Origin: CAZWUZ01 sp964637655 [NCBI: uncultured bacterium] | Lineage (GTDB): Bacteria > DAOPZR01 | Length of the DNA: 7,208 nucleotides | Direction of reading: 5' to 3' | Assembly: GCA_964637655.1 (NCBI GenBank) | Contig: CAZWUZ010000199.1 | Span: forward strand, 1-7,208 | Part shown: positions 1 through 5,321 of the stretch, piece after piece | Layout: each line of letters begins with the position of its first letter | Numbering within the stretch: the first letter of the stretch is position 1 | Position numbers and translations under genes: made by a program | The notes under the pieces: generated by a model | What the model saw: the letters and a program-made list of their open reading frames with translations, nothing else | Databases searched by the model: none | What the model was told of the DNA's origin: nothing

Positions 1-272
1 GCAACCTGAAGGGGTTCGATATCGGCATCGGCATCAACACCGGCAAGGTGGTGGCGGGCAATATCGGCTCACAGTCGCGCATGCAGTACACGGTGATCGG
101 CGAGGCGGTGAACACCGCGTCGCGCATCTGTGCCAAAGCGCAGGCGAACCAGATCCTGATTACCGCGGCCACGTGGGAAAAACTCGGACCCGCGGTGAAG
201 ACCAACAAACTCCTCCCCATGACCATCAAGGGCGCGGTTACCGGCGTGCAGGTGTACGAAGTCCTCGACTGA
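1..272 (+). CDS. Class III adenylate cyclase, C-terminal end of catalytic domain (5' partial)
   Basis: The reading frame is open from base 3 at the left edge to a TGA at 270-272, giving 89 visible residues; the start and any N-terminal sensor domains lie outside the window. Class III nucleotide cyclases make cAMP (or cGMP) from the nucleoside triphosphate. Visible hallmarks are [16 protein letters not shown] (residues 8-23) followed by [14 protein letters not shown] (29-42). Aligned by spacing to mammalian adenylate cyclase, N37 and R41 are the transition-state Asn and Arg. T30 sits at the purine-selecting Asp position; Thr there is known from bacterial adenylate cyclases such as Spirulina CyaC, so ATP is the likely substrate. 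The paired Lys and both metal-binding Asp residues should lie upstream, so specificity is inferred from half of the signature. The protein ends about 45 residues after R41 in the usual pattern (…VQVYEVLD), so the catalytic domain is C-terminal. It converges on the ecfT gene with a 3-nt gap and no visible terminator. Confidence 0.93.
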   Translation, partial: NLKGFDIGIGINTGKVVAGNIGSQSRMQYTVIGEAVNTASRICAKAQANQILITAATWEKLGPAVKTNKLLPMTIKGAVTGVQVYEVLD

Positions 273-275
273 CCG

Positions 276-1085
276 CTACAGCCGCACGCAGCCGACCAGC
301 AGCACCACTCCCGCCAGACAGAGCAGCGAATCGAATCCGCGCCAGGCCAGCGGTCGCAGCAGGGTGCGCTGTGCCGTACTGCCGTAGAGACGGCATTCCA
401 TCGCCACCGCCATGTCGCCGGCATGGCGGAAGGTGCGCATGAAGACCGGGACGATGACCGCGGCGATCGCCCCGAGGCGGGCCAACGGCCCGCCCGTGCC
501 GAGCGGGGCGCCGCGCGCCGCCTGCGCGCGGATGACCGTCTCCGTCTCCTCGGTCAGCACGGGGAAGAAGCGGACCGCGAGGGCGAGCATCATGGCGAAG
601 TCGGCGGCGGGGAACCCGAGCCGGGCGGCGGGGGCGAGCAGGCGCTCGAGCGCAGTGCCCAGTTCGAGCACGGTGGTGGTCGCGGTGAAGAGGGCGAAGC
701 CGACAACGGCGAGCGCCAGTTGCGCGCAGAGGCGCAGTCCGTGCAGGATGCCCGCCTGCGTCAGGTAGAGCGTGTCCGCTGAGCCGATGATGATCCGCCC
801 CCCCTCGTCACCGAGGTTGCCGTTGATGCTCAGCAGCAGGGTCATGAGAAAGACCAGCCACATGCCGCGCCAGTTGGCGACGAGCAGCAGCGGGCTGACG
901 CGGGCACACGCGGTGGCAGCGGCGACAAGCAGCGCCAGCGCGCCGAGCCCGGGCCACGACGGGGTGAGGAAGACGGCGACGGCGAAGCCGAGTGCGAGCA
1001 GCAGCTTACCGCGCGGGTCGGCGCGGTGCAGCAGCGAGGAGCCCGGGGCATAACGCCCGATGGTGAGATAGCGGTGGAACTTCAC
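276..1085 (-). CDS. ecfT: EcfT/CbiQ family energy-coupling factor transporter transmembrane (T) subunit
   Basis: This 269-residue protein is the T component of an ECF-type ABC importer. The family links two cytoplasmic ATPases to a membrane S-component that binds a vitamin or metal ion. Family signs are the N-terminal segment GRYAPGSSLLHRADPRGKLL (10-29), hydrophobic helices near 28-62, 72-88, 113-137 and 250-268, and a long charged cytoplasmic region at about 155-245. The latter holds the coupling motifs: RAQAARG (186-192, with the classic A-R-G) and AMECRLYG (228-235), where relatives usually read AMEARGYG. R232 is kept, but Ala and Gly of the second motif are Cys and Leu. The start is GTG at 1085-1083; it overlaps the rsmA stop as GTGA (4 nt) and has only a weak GAGG 10 nt upstream, so translation is probably coupled to rsmA. 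Stop is TAG. No ATPase (EcfA) or S-component gene is in the window, so the substrate cannot be named. CbiQ (cobalt) is a possible narrower identity, but no cbiM, cbiN or cbiO is seen. Confidence 0.93.
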   Translation of the reverse strand: MKFHRYLTIGRYAPGSSLLHRADPRGKLLLALGFAVAVFLTPSWPGLGALALLVAAATACARVSPLLLVANWRGMWLVFLMTLLLSINGNLGDEGGRIIIGSADTLYLTQAGILHGLRLCAQLALAVVGFALFTATTTVLELGTALERLLAPAARLGFPAADFAMMLALAVRFFPVLTEETETVIRAQAARGAPLGTGGPLARLGAIAAVIVPVFMRTFRHAGDMAVAMECRLYGSTAQRTLLRPLAWRGFDSLLCLAGVVLLVGCVRL

Positions 1086-1879
1086 CGCACGGTCGCCTCA
1101 GCCCAGCGGAGAAAGACTTCCGGGGGGACGCGCTCGGGGCGGGTGTCGGGACTGATGCCCGCTTCCGCGAGAAGCGCCTGCGCGCGCGCACGGTCCCCGC
1201 CGCAGGCGGATGGCAGCGTGTTGCTGAGCATCTTGCGGCGCGCGTGGAAGACGGCACGGGCGATGGCCGTGAGGCGGCGCAGCACGTCAGGGGCGAGCGC
1301 CGGCCGCGGCACCGCGGTGAGCACCAGCGAGTCGACTTTCGGGGGCGGAGTGAACGCGCCCGGCTCGACGGCGCAGAGTTTCGTCCAGTGCCAGACATTC
1401 TGCGCGACGACCGAGAGCGCGCTGTAGTCGCCGGTCCCCGGCGGGGCGAGCAGGCGTTGCGCGAACTCGCGCTGCAGCATGATGGTCAGCGAGCGCAGGG
1501 GTGCGGCATGCTGCGCGAGCAGCGCGAGGATGGGCGAAGAGAGGTTGTAGGGAAGGTTACCGACCAGATGCAGCGGCCCGCGCGCAGTGAAGAGGGCAGG
1601 CCCCACCTGCAGGATGTCGCCCGCGACACATTCGACGCCTGCCTGTCGCTGCCAGTGCGCGGCCAGCAGCGGGTCGAACTCGACGACGATGAGCGGACCT
1701 TCGCGCGCAAGCAGGTGGCGCGTCAGCGCGCCGCGCCCGGGGCCGATTTCGAGGATGGTTTCCCCGGGGGCGGCGGGTACCGCGGCGGCAATCTGCTGCG
1801 CGAGGTGCGCGTTGGTGAGGAAGTGCTGGCCCCAGGACTTGCGCGGCGGCGGAAAGCCGTTGCGGTCAGTGCGCGGCAT
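1082..1879 (-). CDS. rsmA: 16S rRNA (adenine1518-N6/adenine1519-N6)-dimethyltransferase RsmA (KsgA)
   Basis: RsmA uses S-adenosylmethionine to dimethylate two adjacent adenines in the 3'-terminal helix of 16S rRNA, a late 30S assembly step in the cytoplasm; loss of it gives kasugamycin resistance in known bacteria. The product has 265 residues (E. coli 273). Motifs in order: SWGQHFLTN (15-23) at the N-terminus; SAM-binding motif I EIGPGRGALT (44-53); acidic VVEFDP (65-70) with E67 for the SAM ribose; catalytic motif IV NLPYN (108-112); LQREFAQRL (135-143); FTPPPKVDS (176-184); and the C-terminal FHARRKMLSNTL (211-222). The frame stays open upstream to 2434, but that part lies under pdxA. The ATG at 1879 is chosen because the conserved domain begins right after it. 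It overlaps the end of pdxA by 14 nt and its stop overlaps the ecfT start by 4 nt. The SD is weak (GGA about 7 nt upstream), consistent with coupling to pdxA. Confidence 0.96.
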   Translation of the reverse strand: MPRTDRNGFPPPRKSWGQHFLTNAHLAQQIAAAVPAAPGETILEIGPGRGALTRHLLAREGPLIVVEFDPLLAAHWQRQAGVECVAGDILQVGPALFTARGPLHLVGNLPYNLSSPILALLAQHAAPLRSLTIMLQREFAQRLLAPPGTGDYSALSVVAQNVWHWTKLCAVEPGAFTPPPKVDSLVLTAVPRPALAPDVLRRLTAIARAVFHARRKMLSNTLPSACGGDRARAQALLAEAGISPDTRPERVPPEVFLRWAEATVR

Positions 1880-2852
1880 GACGGTTCCGTACCATGGTGA
1901 CGGCGAGTTCCCAGGCGGCGAGCAGCGAGGCCGGCGAGGCGCAGCCCTGCCCGGCGATGTCGCACGCGGTGCCGTGGTCGACCGAGGTGCGCACGAAGGG
2001 AAGCCCGAGCGTAACATTGACCCCGGTGTCGAATGCGAGCAGTTTGAAGGGGATGAGCCCCTGGTCGTGGTAGAGGGCGAGGAGCAGGTCGTAGCGGTCG
2101 CGCCGGCGGAACGCGACATCGGGGACCAGCGGGCCGTCGAGGTCGAGCCCGGCGGCCCGCAACTCCGCGAGGACCGGGATGATGACCTCGCGCTCGGTGC
2201 TGCCGAGCAGCCCGTCCTCACCCGCGTGCGGGTTGAGCCCGAGCACACCGAGGCGCGGGGCAGCGACGGCAAAATCGCGGCGCAGCGCGTCGTGGCAGCA
2301 GCGGATGACGGTACGCAGGCGGTCAGCGGTAACAAGCTCCGGCACACGGTGCAGCGGCTCGTGGATGGTGAGCAGCGCGACGCGGAAACTGCCGGCGGCA
2401 AAGGCCATGACCGCGTCTGTGACCCCGGCGGCATCGCGGAAGAACTCCGTATGGCCGTGGTGGCGGCTCCCCGCGGCGACGAGCGCCGCCTTGCTTACCG
2501 GCAGCGTGACGACGCCGTCGATGAAGCCCGCGCGCAGGGCGGCAGCCGCCGCCTGCAGCTGGGCGAGCGCCTGGGCGCCGCTGCAGGCATCGGGCGCACC
2601 AGAGGAGAGCAGGGCAGCATCGGGAACGGAACAGTCGCAGAACAGGGGGGCTGTCGGGCGTGACGTGAGCGTCGGCACGGACGGGTACGGGCAGGGGGAC
2701 AGGTCAAGCTGCTGCGCCTCATGCTGCAGGCGGACGGCGCTGCCGAAGATGACGGGCACGGCACCGCGCAGCACCGGCAGGGCCGTGAGCAGCAGCTCGC
2801 CGCCGATACCGGCCGGATCACCAGCGGTGATACCGAGTACCGGTGCGGGCAT
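1866..2852 (-). CDS. pdxA: 4-hydroxythreonine-4-phosphate dehydrogenase PdxA (vitamin B6 synthesis)
   Basis: PdxA oxidises 4-phosphohydroxy-L-threonine with NAD; after decarboxylation the product is condensed with deoxyxylulose-5-phosphate by PdxJ to pyridoxine phosphate. This is the DXP-dependent route to pyridoxal phosphate. The product has 328 residues (E. coli 329). Visible motifs: GITAGDPAGIGGE (7-19), GHTE (133-136), TIHEPLHRVP (162-171), GLNPHAGEDG (205-214), YHDQGLIPFK (261-270), GLPFVRTSVDHGTA (283-296). The divalent-metal ligands known from the E. coli enzyme (H166, H211, H266) correspond by motif to H164, H209 and H262, so the enzyme looks active. One oddity is Gly18 in place of the usual Pro in GDPAGIGPE. 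PdxA-like paralogues that act on other hydroxy-acid phosphates exist, but the surA-pdxA-rsmA context and full motif set favour true PdxA. Start ATG at 2852-2850 lies 7 nt after the surA stop with no clear SD, so translation probably depends on surA. Whether pdxJ is present in the genome is not shown here. Confidence 0.95.
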   Translation of the reverse strand: MPAPVLGITAGDPAGIGGELLLTALPVLRGAVPVIFGSAVRLQHEAQQLDLSPCPYPSVPTLTSRPTAPLFCDCSVPDAALLSSGAPDACSGAQALAQLQAAAAALRAGFIDGVVTLPVSKAALVAAGSRHHGHTEFFRDAAGVTDAVMAFAAGSFRVALLTIHEPLHRVPELVTADRLRTVIRCCHDALRRDFAVAAPRLGVLGLNPHAGEDGLLGSTEREVIIPVLAELRAAGLDLDGPLVPDVAFRRRDRYDLLLALYHDQGLIPFKLLAFDTGVNVTLGLPFVRTSVDHGTACDIAGQGCASPASLLAAWELAVTMVRNRHAAH

Positions 2853-2859
2853 CAGCGGG

Positions 2860-3762
2860 TCAGAAGCGGTCGCGGATCTCGACGTAGTTGTTCTCGCGCA
2901 GCTGGCGCTGCCAGTTGTCGATCTGCCCGTAGAGTTTGAGCATGCGCAGGTGGTCCATCAGCTGGCGCAGTTCCGCAGCGGGCATTTCACTCTCCTCGAG
3001 CTTGCGCTTGCCCACCAGTTCGATGATGCTGTAGCCGCCGCGGTGGGCGATAATCCCGCTGCGCTCCCCCTCCTTGAGGGTGACCAGCACGGCGTCGAGT
3101 TCGTCAGGGAGCGTACCGAGGCGGATGTAGCCCCAGTCGCCGCCGCGCGCGGCATGCGGGTCGGAGGATTCATAGGTGGCGACCACGGCGAAATCGACCC
3201 CCTTCTCAAGGTTGCTCTGCGCCACCCGCGCGTCCTCTTCGGCCGCGCAGAGGATGTGGCGGATATGGTACTCCTGCCGCACGTCGTCGGGAGTGACGTT
3301 GATCTCCGGGCCGAGTTCACTGCGATACAGGGTGGAGAGAATCAGGTCCTGCTTGGCCTGCTCGCGGTAATGCTCGCGCAGACCGTCAACGGTCAGGCCG
3401 TTGCTGCGCAGCGCCTCGGCGAACTCGGACGCATCGAGGAAGTTGCTGCGCACTTCCATCACCAGCTTGTCCACCCGGGCGGAGACCTCGGCCTCTTCGA
3501 CGACGATCCCGCGCCGCGCCGCTTCCTGCAGCACGAGGCGCGTGCGGATCAGCTCGTCGAGCGCCTGCTTCTTGACCTCGGGCGTGACCGTGCGCCGCTC
3601 GTTGAGCAGGCGCATGATGATCGGGTTGAGCTTCTGTTCGAGCTCGCTGTAGGTGATGATCTCGTCATTGATGATGGCGATGATCTTGTCGACAATGCGC
3701 GCCTCGGCCGCCGCCGGGTTCAGGCAGCAGGCAATGATGAGGATGGTCAGCAGGTAACGCAT
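2860..3762 (-). CDS. surA: SurA-type periplasmic chaperone with a single parvulin (PpiC) domain
   Basis: SurA proteins are exported chaperones that guide unfolded outer-membrane proteins across the periplasm. This one has 300 residues and one parvulin domain, against 428 residues and two such domains in E. coli. Regions: a hydrophobic signal (1-19, possible cleavage after PAAA); the SurA N-terminal chaperone domain beginning ARIVDKIIAIINDEIIT (21-37) and running to about 155; a parvulin domain at about 165-253 with IRHIL (167-171), GGDWGYI (207-213) and GGYSIIEL (242-249); and a C-terminal helix (255-300). The first parvulin His (H169) is present, but the second, normally in a G-[FYW]-H-I motif, is Ser245, so prolyl isomerase activity may be low or absent. 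The frame is open further upstream to 3900; the ATG at 3762 is chosen because the signal peptide starts there and AAGGAG lies 8 nt before it. A weak lipobox-like I-I-A-C (9-12) leaves a lipoprotein possible. A promoter lies just upstream. It is first in the surA-pdxA-rsmA-ecfT cluster. Confidence 0.93.
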   Translation of the reverse strand: MRYLLTILIIACCLNPAAAEARIVDKIIAIINDEIITYSELEQKLNPIIMRLLNERRTVTPEVKKQALDELIRTRLVLQEAARRGIVVEEAEVSARVDKLVMEVRSNFLDASEFAEALRSNGLTVDGLREHYREQAKQDLILSTLYRSELGPEINVTPDDVRQEYHIRHILCAAEEDARVAQSNLEKGVDFAVVATYESSDPHAARGGDWGYIRLGTLPDELDAVLVTLKEGERSGIIAHRGGYSIIELVGKRKLEESEMPAAELRQLMDHLRMLKLYGQIDNWQRQLRENNYVEIRDRF

Positions 3763-3770
3763 GGGACTCG

Positions 3771-3776
3771 CTCCTT
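3771..3776 (-). promoter_or_regulatory. Shine-Dalgarno of surA
   Basis: On the minus strand this reads AAGGAG, a perfect core match to the anti-SD, with an 8-nt spacer to the ATG at 3762-3760. It settles the surA start at the signal peptide rather than the longer upstream open frame. Confidence 0.9.
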
Positions 3777-3796
3777 GGTGGTCATGCCACGAAGTC

Positions 3797-3825
3797 AGTA
3801 TAGCAGATGGGACAGGCGCCGGCAA
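3797..3825 (-). promoter_or_regulatory. Sigma70-like extended -10 promoter for the surA-pdxA-rsmA-ecfT cluster
   Basis: On the minus strand the -35 is TTGCCG (3820-3825, 4 of 6 to TTGACA), then a 17-bp spacer, then TATACT (3797-3802, 5 of 6 to TATAAT). The -10 is preceded by TGC, the extended -10 TGn element. A start site near 3790 would give a leader of roughly 28 nt to the surA ATG, with the SD well placed. The promoter lies wholly within the 91-nt gap between cysS and surA, so the chaperone cluster can be transcribed apart from cysS. It is a pattern match by eye; no transcript evidence exists here. Confidence 0.75.
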
Positions 3826-3836
3826 CGGCCGGTTGC
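3822..3836. repeat. Short inverted repeat overlapping the surA -35 element
   Basis: GCAAC (3822-3826) and GTTGC (3832-3836) are perfect inverted arms around a 5-nt centre GGCCG. The left arm covers most of the -35 hexamer at 3820-3825. It could be a small operator or a weak hairpin at the end of the cysS transcript. There is no U-run after it, so it does not look like an intrinsic terminator. Five-bp arms in GC-rich DNA can arise by chance. Confidence 0.4.
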
Positions 3837-3853
3837 AGCGCGCGGTGACGCGG

Positions 3854-5269
3854 TCAGGCGCGGTGCCAGCGCGGGCCCTGCGGGGTGTCCTCGACGACAA
3901 TGCCGCGGGCGGTCAGTTCGGCGCGCAGGCGGTCGGATTCGGCAAAGTTCTTCGCCTGCCGGGCCGCCTGCCGCGCGGCGACGAGCGCGTCGATGGCCGC
4001 GGCTTCCGGGTCGGCGGCGGCGGGCGGGTGCATGACCCCGATGACCGCATCGCAGCGGTCGAAGGCCTCCCGCAGGAGGAGGCGTTCCGCCTCGGGGGCG
4101 CCGGCTTCGAGGCGCGCATTGGCGTGGCGCATCAGGTCGAACACCGCGGCAAGGGCAGGGGAGATATTGAGGTCGTCATCGAGCGACGTGCCGAACTTTG
4201 TCTCCGCGGCAGTAACCGCGGCCGCGGTGGCCGGCGCGGGGCTGCCGGCCGGGCCGGGTTCGTCGAGCCGGCGGCGGAACTGCTGCAGGCGCTGCACGGC
4301 GGTGTGCGCCTGCTGCAACCCGTCGAGCGTGAAGTTGAGCGACATGCGGTAGTGTGCGGAGAGGAGCAGATAGCGGACGGCGAGCGGGTCATACCCTTTC
4401 GCGAGCAGGTCACGCAGGGTGTAGAAGTTCCCCTTCGATTTGGCCATCTTCTCGCCATCGACCAGCAGATGCGCGCAGTGCAGCCAGTAGCGCACGAAGG
4501 GGACGCCGTTGGCCGCCTCGCTCTGCGCGATCTCGTTCTCATGATGCGGGAAGGCGTTGTCCACCCCGCCCGTGTGCAGGTCAAAGGAGGGCCCGAGGTA
4601 GCGCATCGACATGGCCGAGCACTCGATATGCCAGCCGGGGCGGCCTTTGCCGAACGGGCTCTCCCAGGCGACGCTGCCGTCCTCCGGGGTGTACGCCTTC
4701 CACAGGGCAAAATCCGCGACGGTCTCTTTTTCGTACTCGTCGTGGTCGACCCGCCCGCTGGCGCGCTGCTGGGCAAAGTCGAGGTTGACCAGGCGGCCGT
4801 ACTGCGCTCCCGTAGCGAGATACTTCTCGATGGAAAAATAGACGGAGCCGTCATCGGCACGGTAGGCAATCCCCTTGTCGAGCAGGGTCTGCACGATGGC
4901 GATCATCCCGTCGATATGTTCGGTGGCGCGCGGGTACTGTTCCGCCGGCTCGATGTTGAGCTCCTTGAGGTCGGCGAAGAAGCCGTCGATGAACGGGCGG
5001 GTGTAGGTGTCGAGCGGCACGCCCTGCGTACGGGCGCCGCGGATGGTCTTATCATCGACATCGGTCAGGTTCATCACCTGGGTGACGGCAAACCCGCGGT
5101 AGCGCAGGTGGCGGCGCAGCAGGTCCTCGAAGACATAGGCGCGGAAATTGCCGATGTGGGGATAGTTGTAGACCGTCGGCCCGCAGGTGTAGAGGCCGGC
5201 GCGGCCGGGCGTCAGCGGGACGAACTCCTCGCTGCGCCGGGTCAGGGTGTTATGGAAGCGGATGGCCAT
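3854..5269 (-). CDS. cysS: Cysteinyl-tRNA synthetase
   Basis: CysS is the class I aminoacyl-tRNA synthetase that activates cysteine with ATP and loads it on tRNA-Cys in the cytoplasm. The product has 471 residues (E. coli 461). Visible signatures: LYTCGPTVYNYPHIGNFRAY (26-45) with the HIGH-type motif at 38-41 (HIGN); NLTDVDDK (67-74); WHIECSAM (213-220); HTGGVDNAFPHHENE (232-246); and KMAKS (274-278), the KMSKS loop. C29, C217, H242 and E246 match by motif and spacing the four zinc ligands of the E. coli enzyme (C28, C209, H234, E238) that give cysteine selectivity. After the catalytic core comes an Ala/Pro-rich linker (about 337-357) and the helical tRNA-binding C-terminus, ending with QAKNFAESDRLRAELTARGI (438-457), a typical CysRS tail. 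Start ATG at 5269-5267 has AAGGTGA 6 nt upstream and its own promoter. The 91-nt gap to surA holds a second promoter. Confidence 0.98.
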   Translation of the reverse strand: MAIRFHNTLTRRSEEFVPLTPGRAGLYTCGPTVYNYPHIGNFRAYVFEDLLRRHLRYRGFAVTQVMNLTDVDDKTIRGARTQGVPLDTYTRPFIDGFFADLKELNIEPAEQYPRATEHIDGMIAIVQTLLDKGIAYRADDGSVYFSIEKYLATGAQYGRLVNLDFAQQRASGRVDHDEYEKETVADFALWKAYTPEDGSVAWESPFGKGRPGWHIECSAMSMRYLGPSFDLHTGGVDNAFPHHENEIAQSEAANGVPFVRYWLHCAHLLVDGEKMAKSKGNFYTLRDLLAKGYDPLAVRYLLLSAHYRMSLNFTLDGLQQAHTAVQRLQQFRRRLDEPGPAGSPAPATAAAVTAAETKFGTSLDDDLNISPALAAVFDLMRHANARLEAGAPEAERLLLREAFDRCDAVIGVMHPPAAADPEAAAIDALVAARQAARQAKNFAESDRLRAELTARGIVVEDTPQGPRWHRA

Positions 5270-5275
5270 GAGGAT

Positions 5276-5282
5276 TCACCTT
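5276..5282 (-). promoter_or_regulatory. Shine-Dalgarno of cysS
   Basis: The minus strand reads AAGGTGA with a 6-nt spacer to the ATG at 5269-5267. Together with homology beginning at once (MAIRFHNTLT) it fixes the cysS start. Confidence 0.85.
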
Positions 5283-5291
5283 TCGCGCCAC

Positions 5292-5321
5292 GGTATAGCA
5301 CACGGGCGTCCGCAGCGTCAA
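5292..5321 (-). promoter_or_regulatory. Sigma70-like extended -10 promoter of cysS
   Basis: On the minus strand the -35 is TTGACG (5316-5321, 5 of 6), then an 18-bp spacer, then TATACC (5292-5297, 4 of 6) preceded by TGC, an extended -10. The -35 contains the TGA stop (5320-5318) of the upstream glycosyltransferase gene, so the two genes are packed as closely as possible while cysS keeps its own promoter. A start site near 5285 would give a very short leader of about 15 nt that includes the SD. It shares the octamer TGCTATAC with the surA promoter. Confidence 0.75.

Noticed and set aside
48-50. GTG at 48 as the start of a small 74-residue protein
   Set aside because: It falls inside the conserved [13 protein letters not shown] motif of the cyclase, and the frame is open to the left edge.
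1880-2434. N-terminal extension of rsmA by 185 codons
   Set aside because: The added Arg/Ser/Pro-rich stretch is the out-of-frame reading of pdxA. RsmA homology begins just after the ATG at 1879.
3815-3845. Intrinsic terminator after cysS
   Set aside because: The GC-rich stem-loop possibilities here are short (4-5 bp) and not followed by a U-run on the minus strand.
3763-3900. N-terminal extension of surA by 46 codons
   Set aside because: It would bury the signal peptide, run through the promoter and lie past a perfect SD placed for the ATG at 3762.
2179-4035. A 618-codon open frame on the plus strand opposite pdxA, surA and the end of cysS
   Set aside because: Its translation is low-complexity and shows no domain, while the opposite strand encodes well-conserved proteins. 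Long antisense open frames are expected in GC-rich coding DNA.
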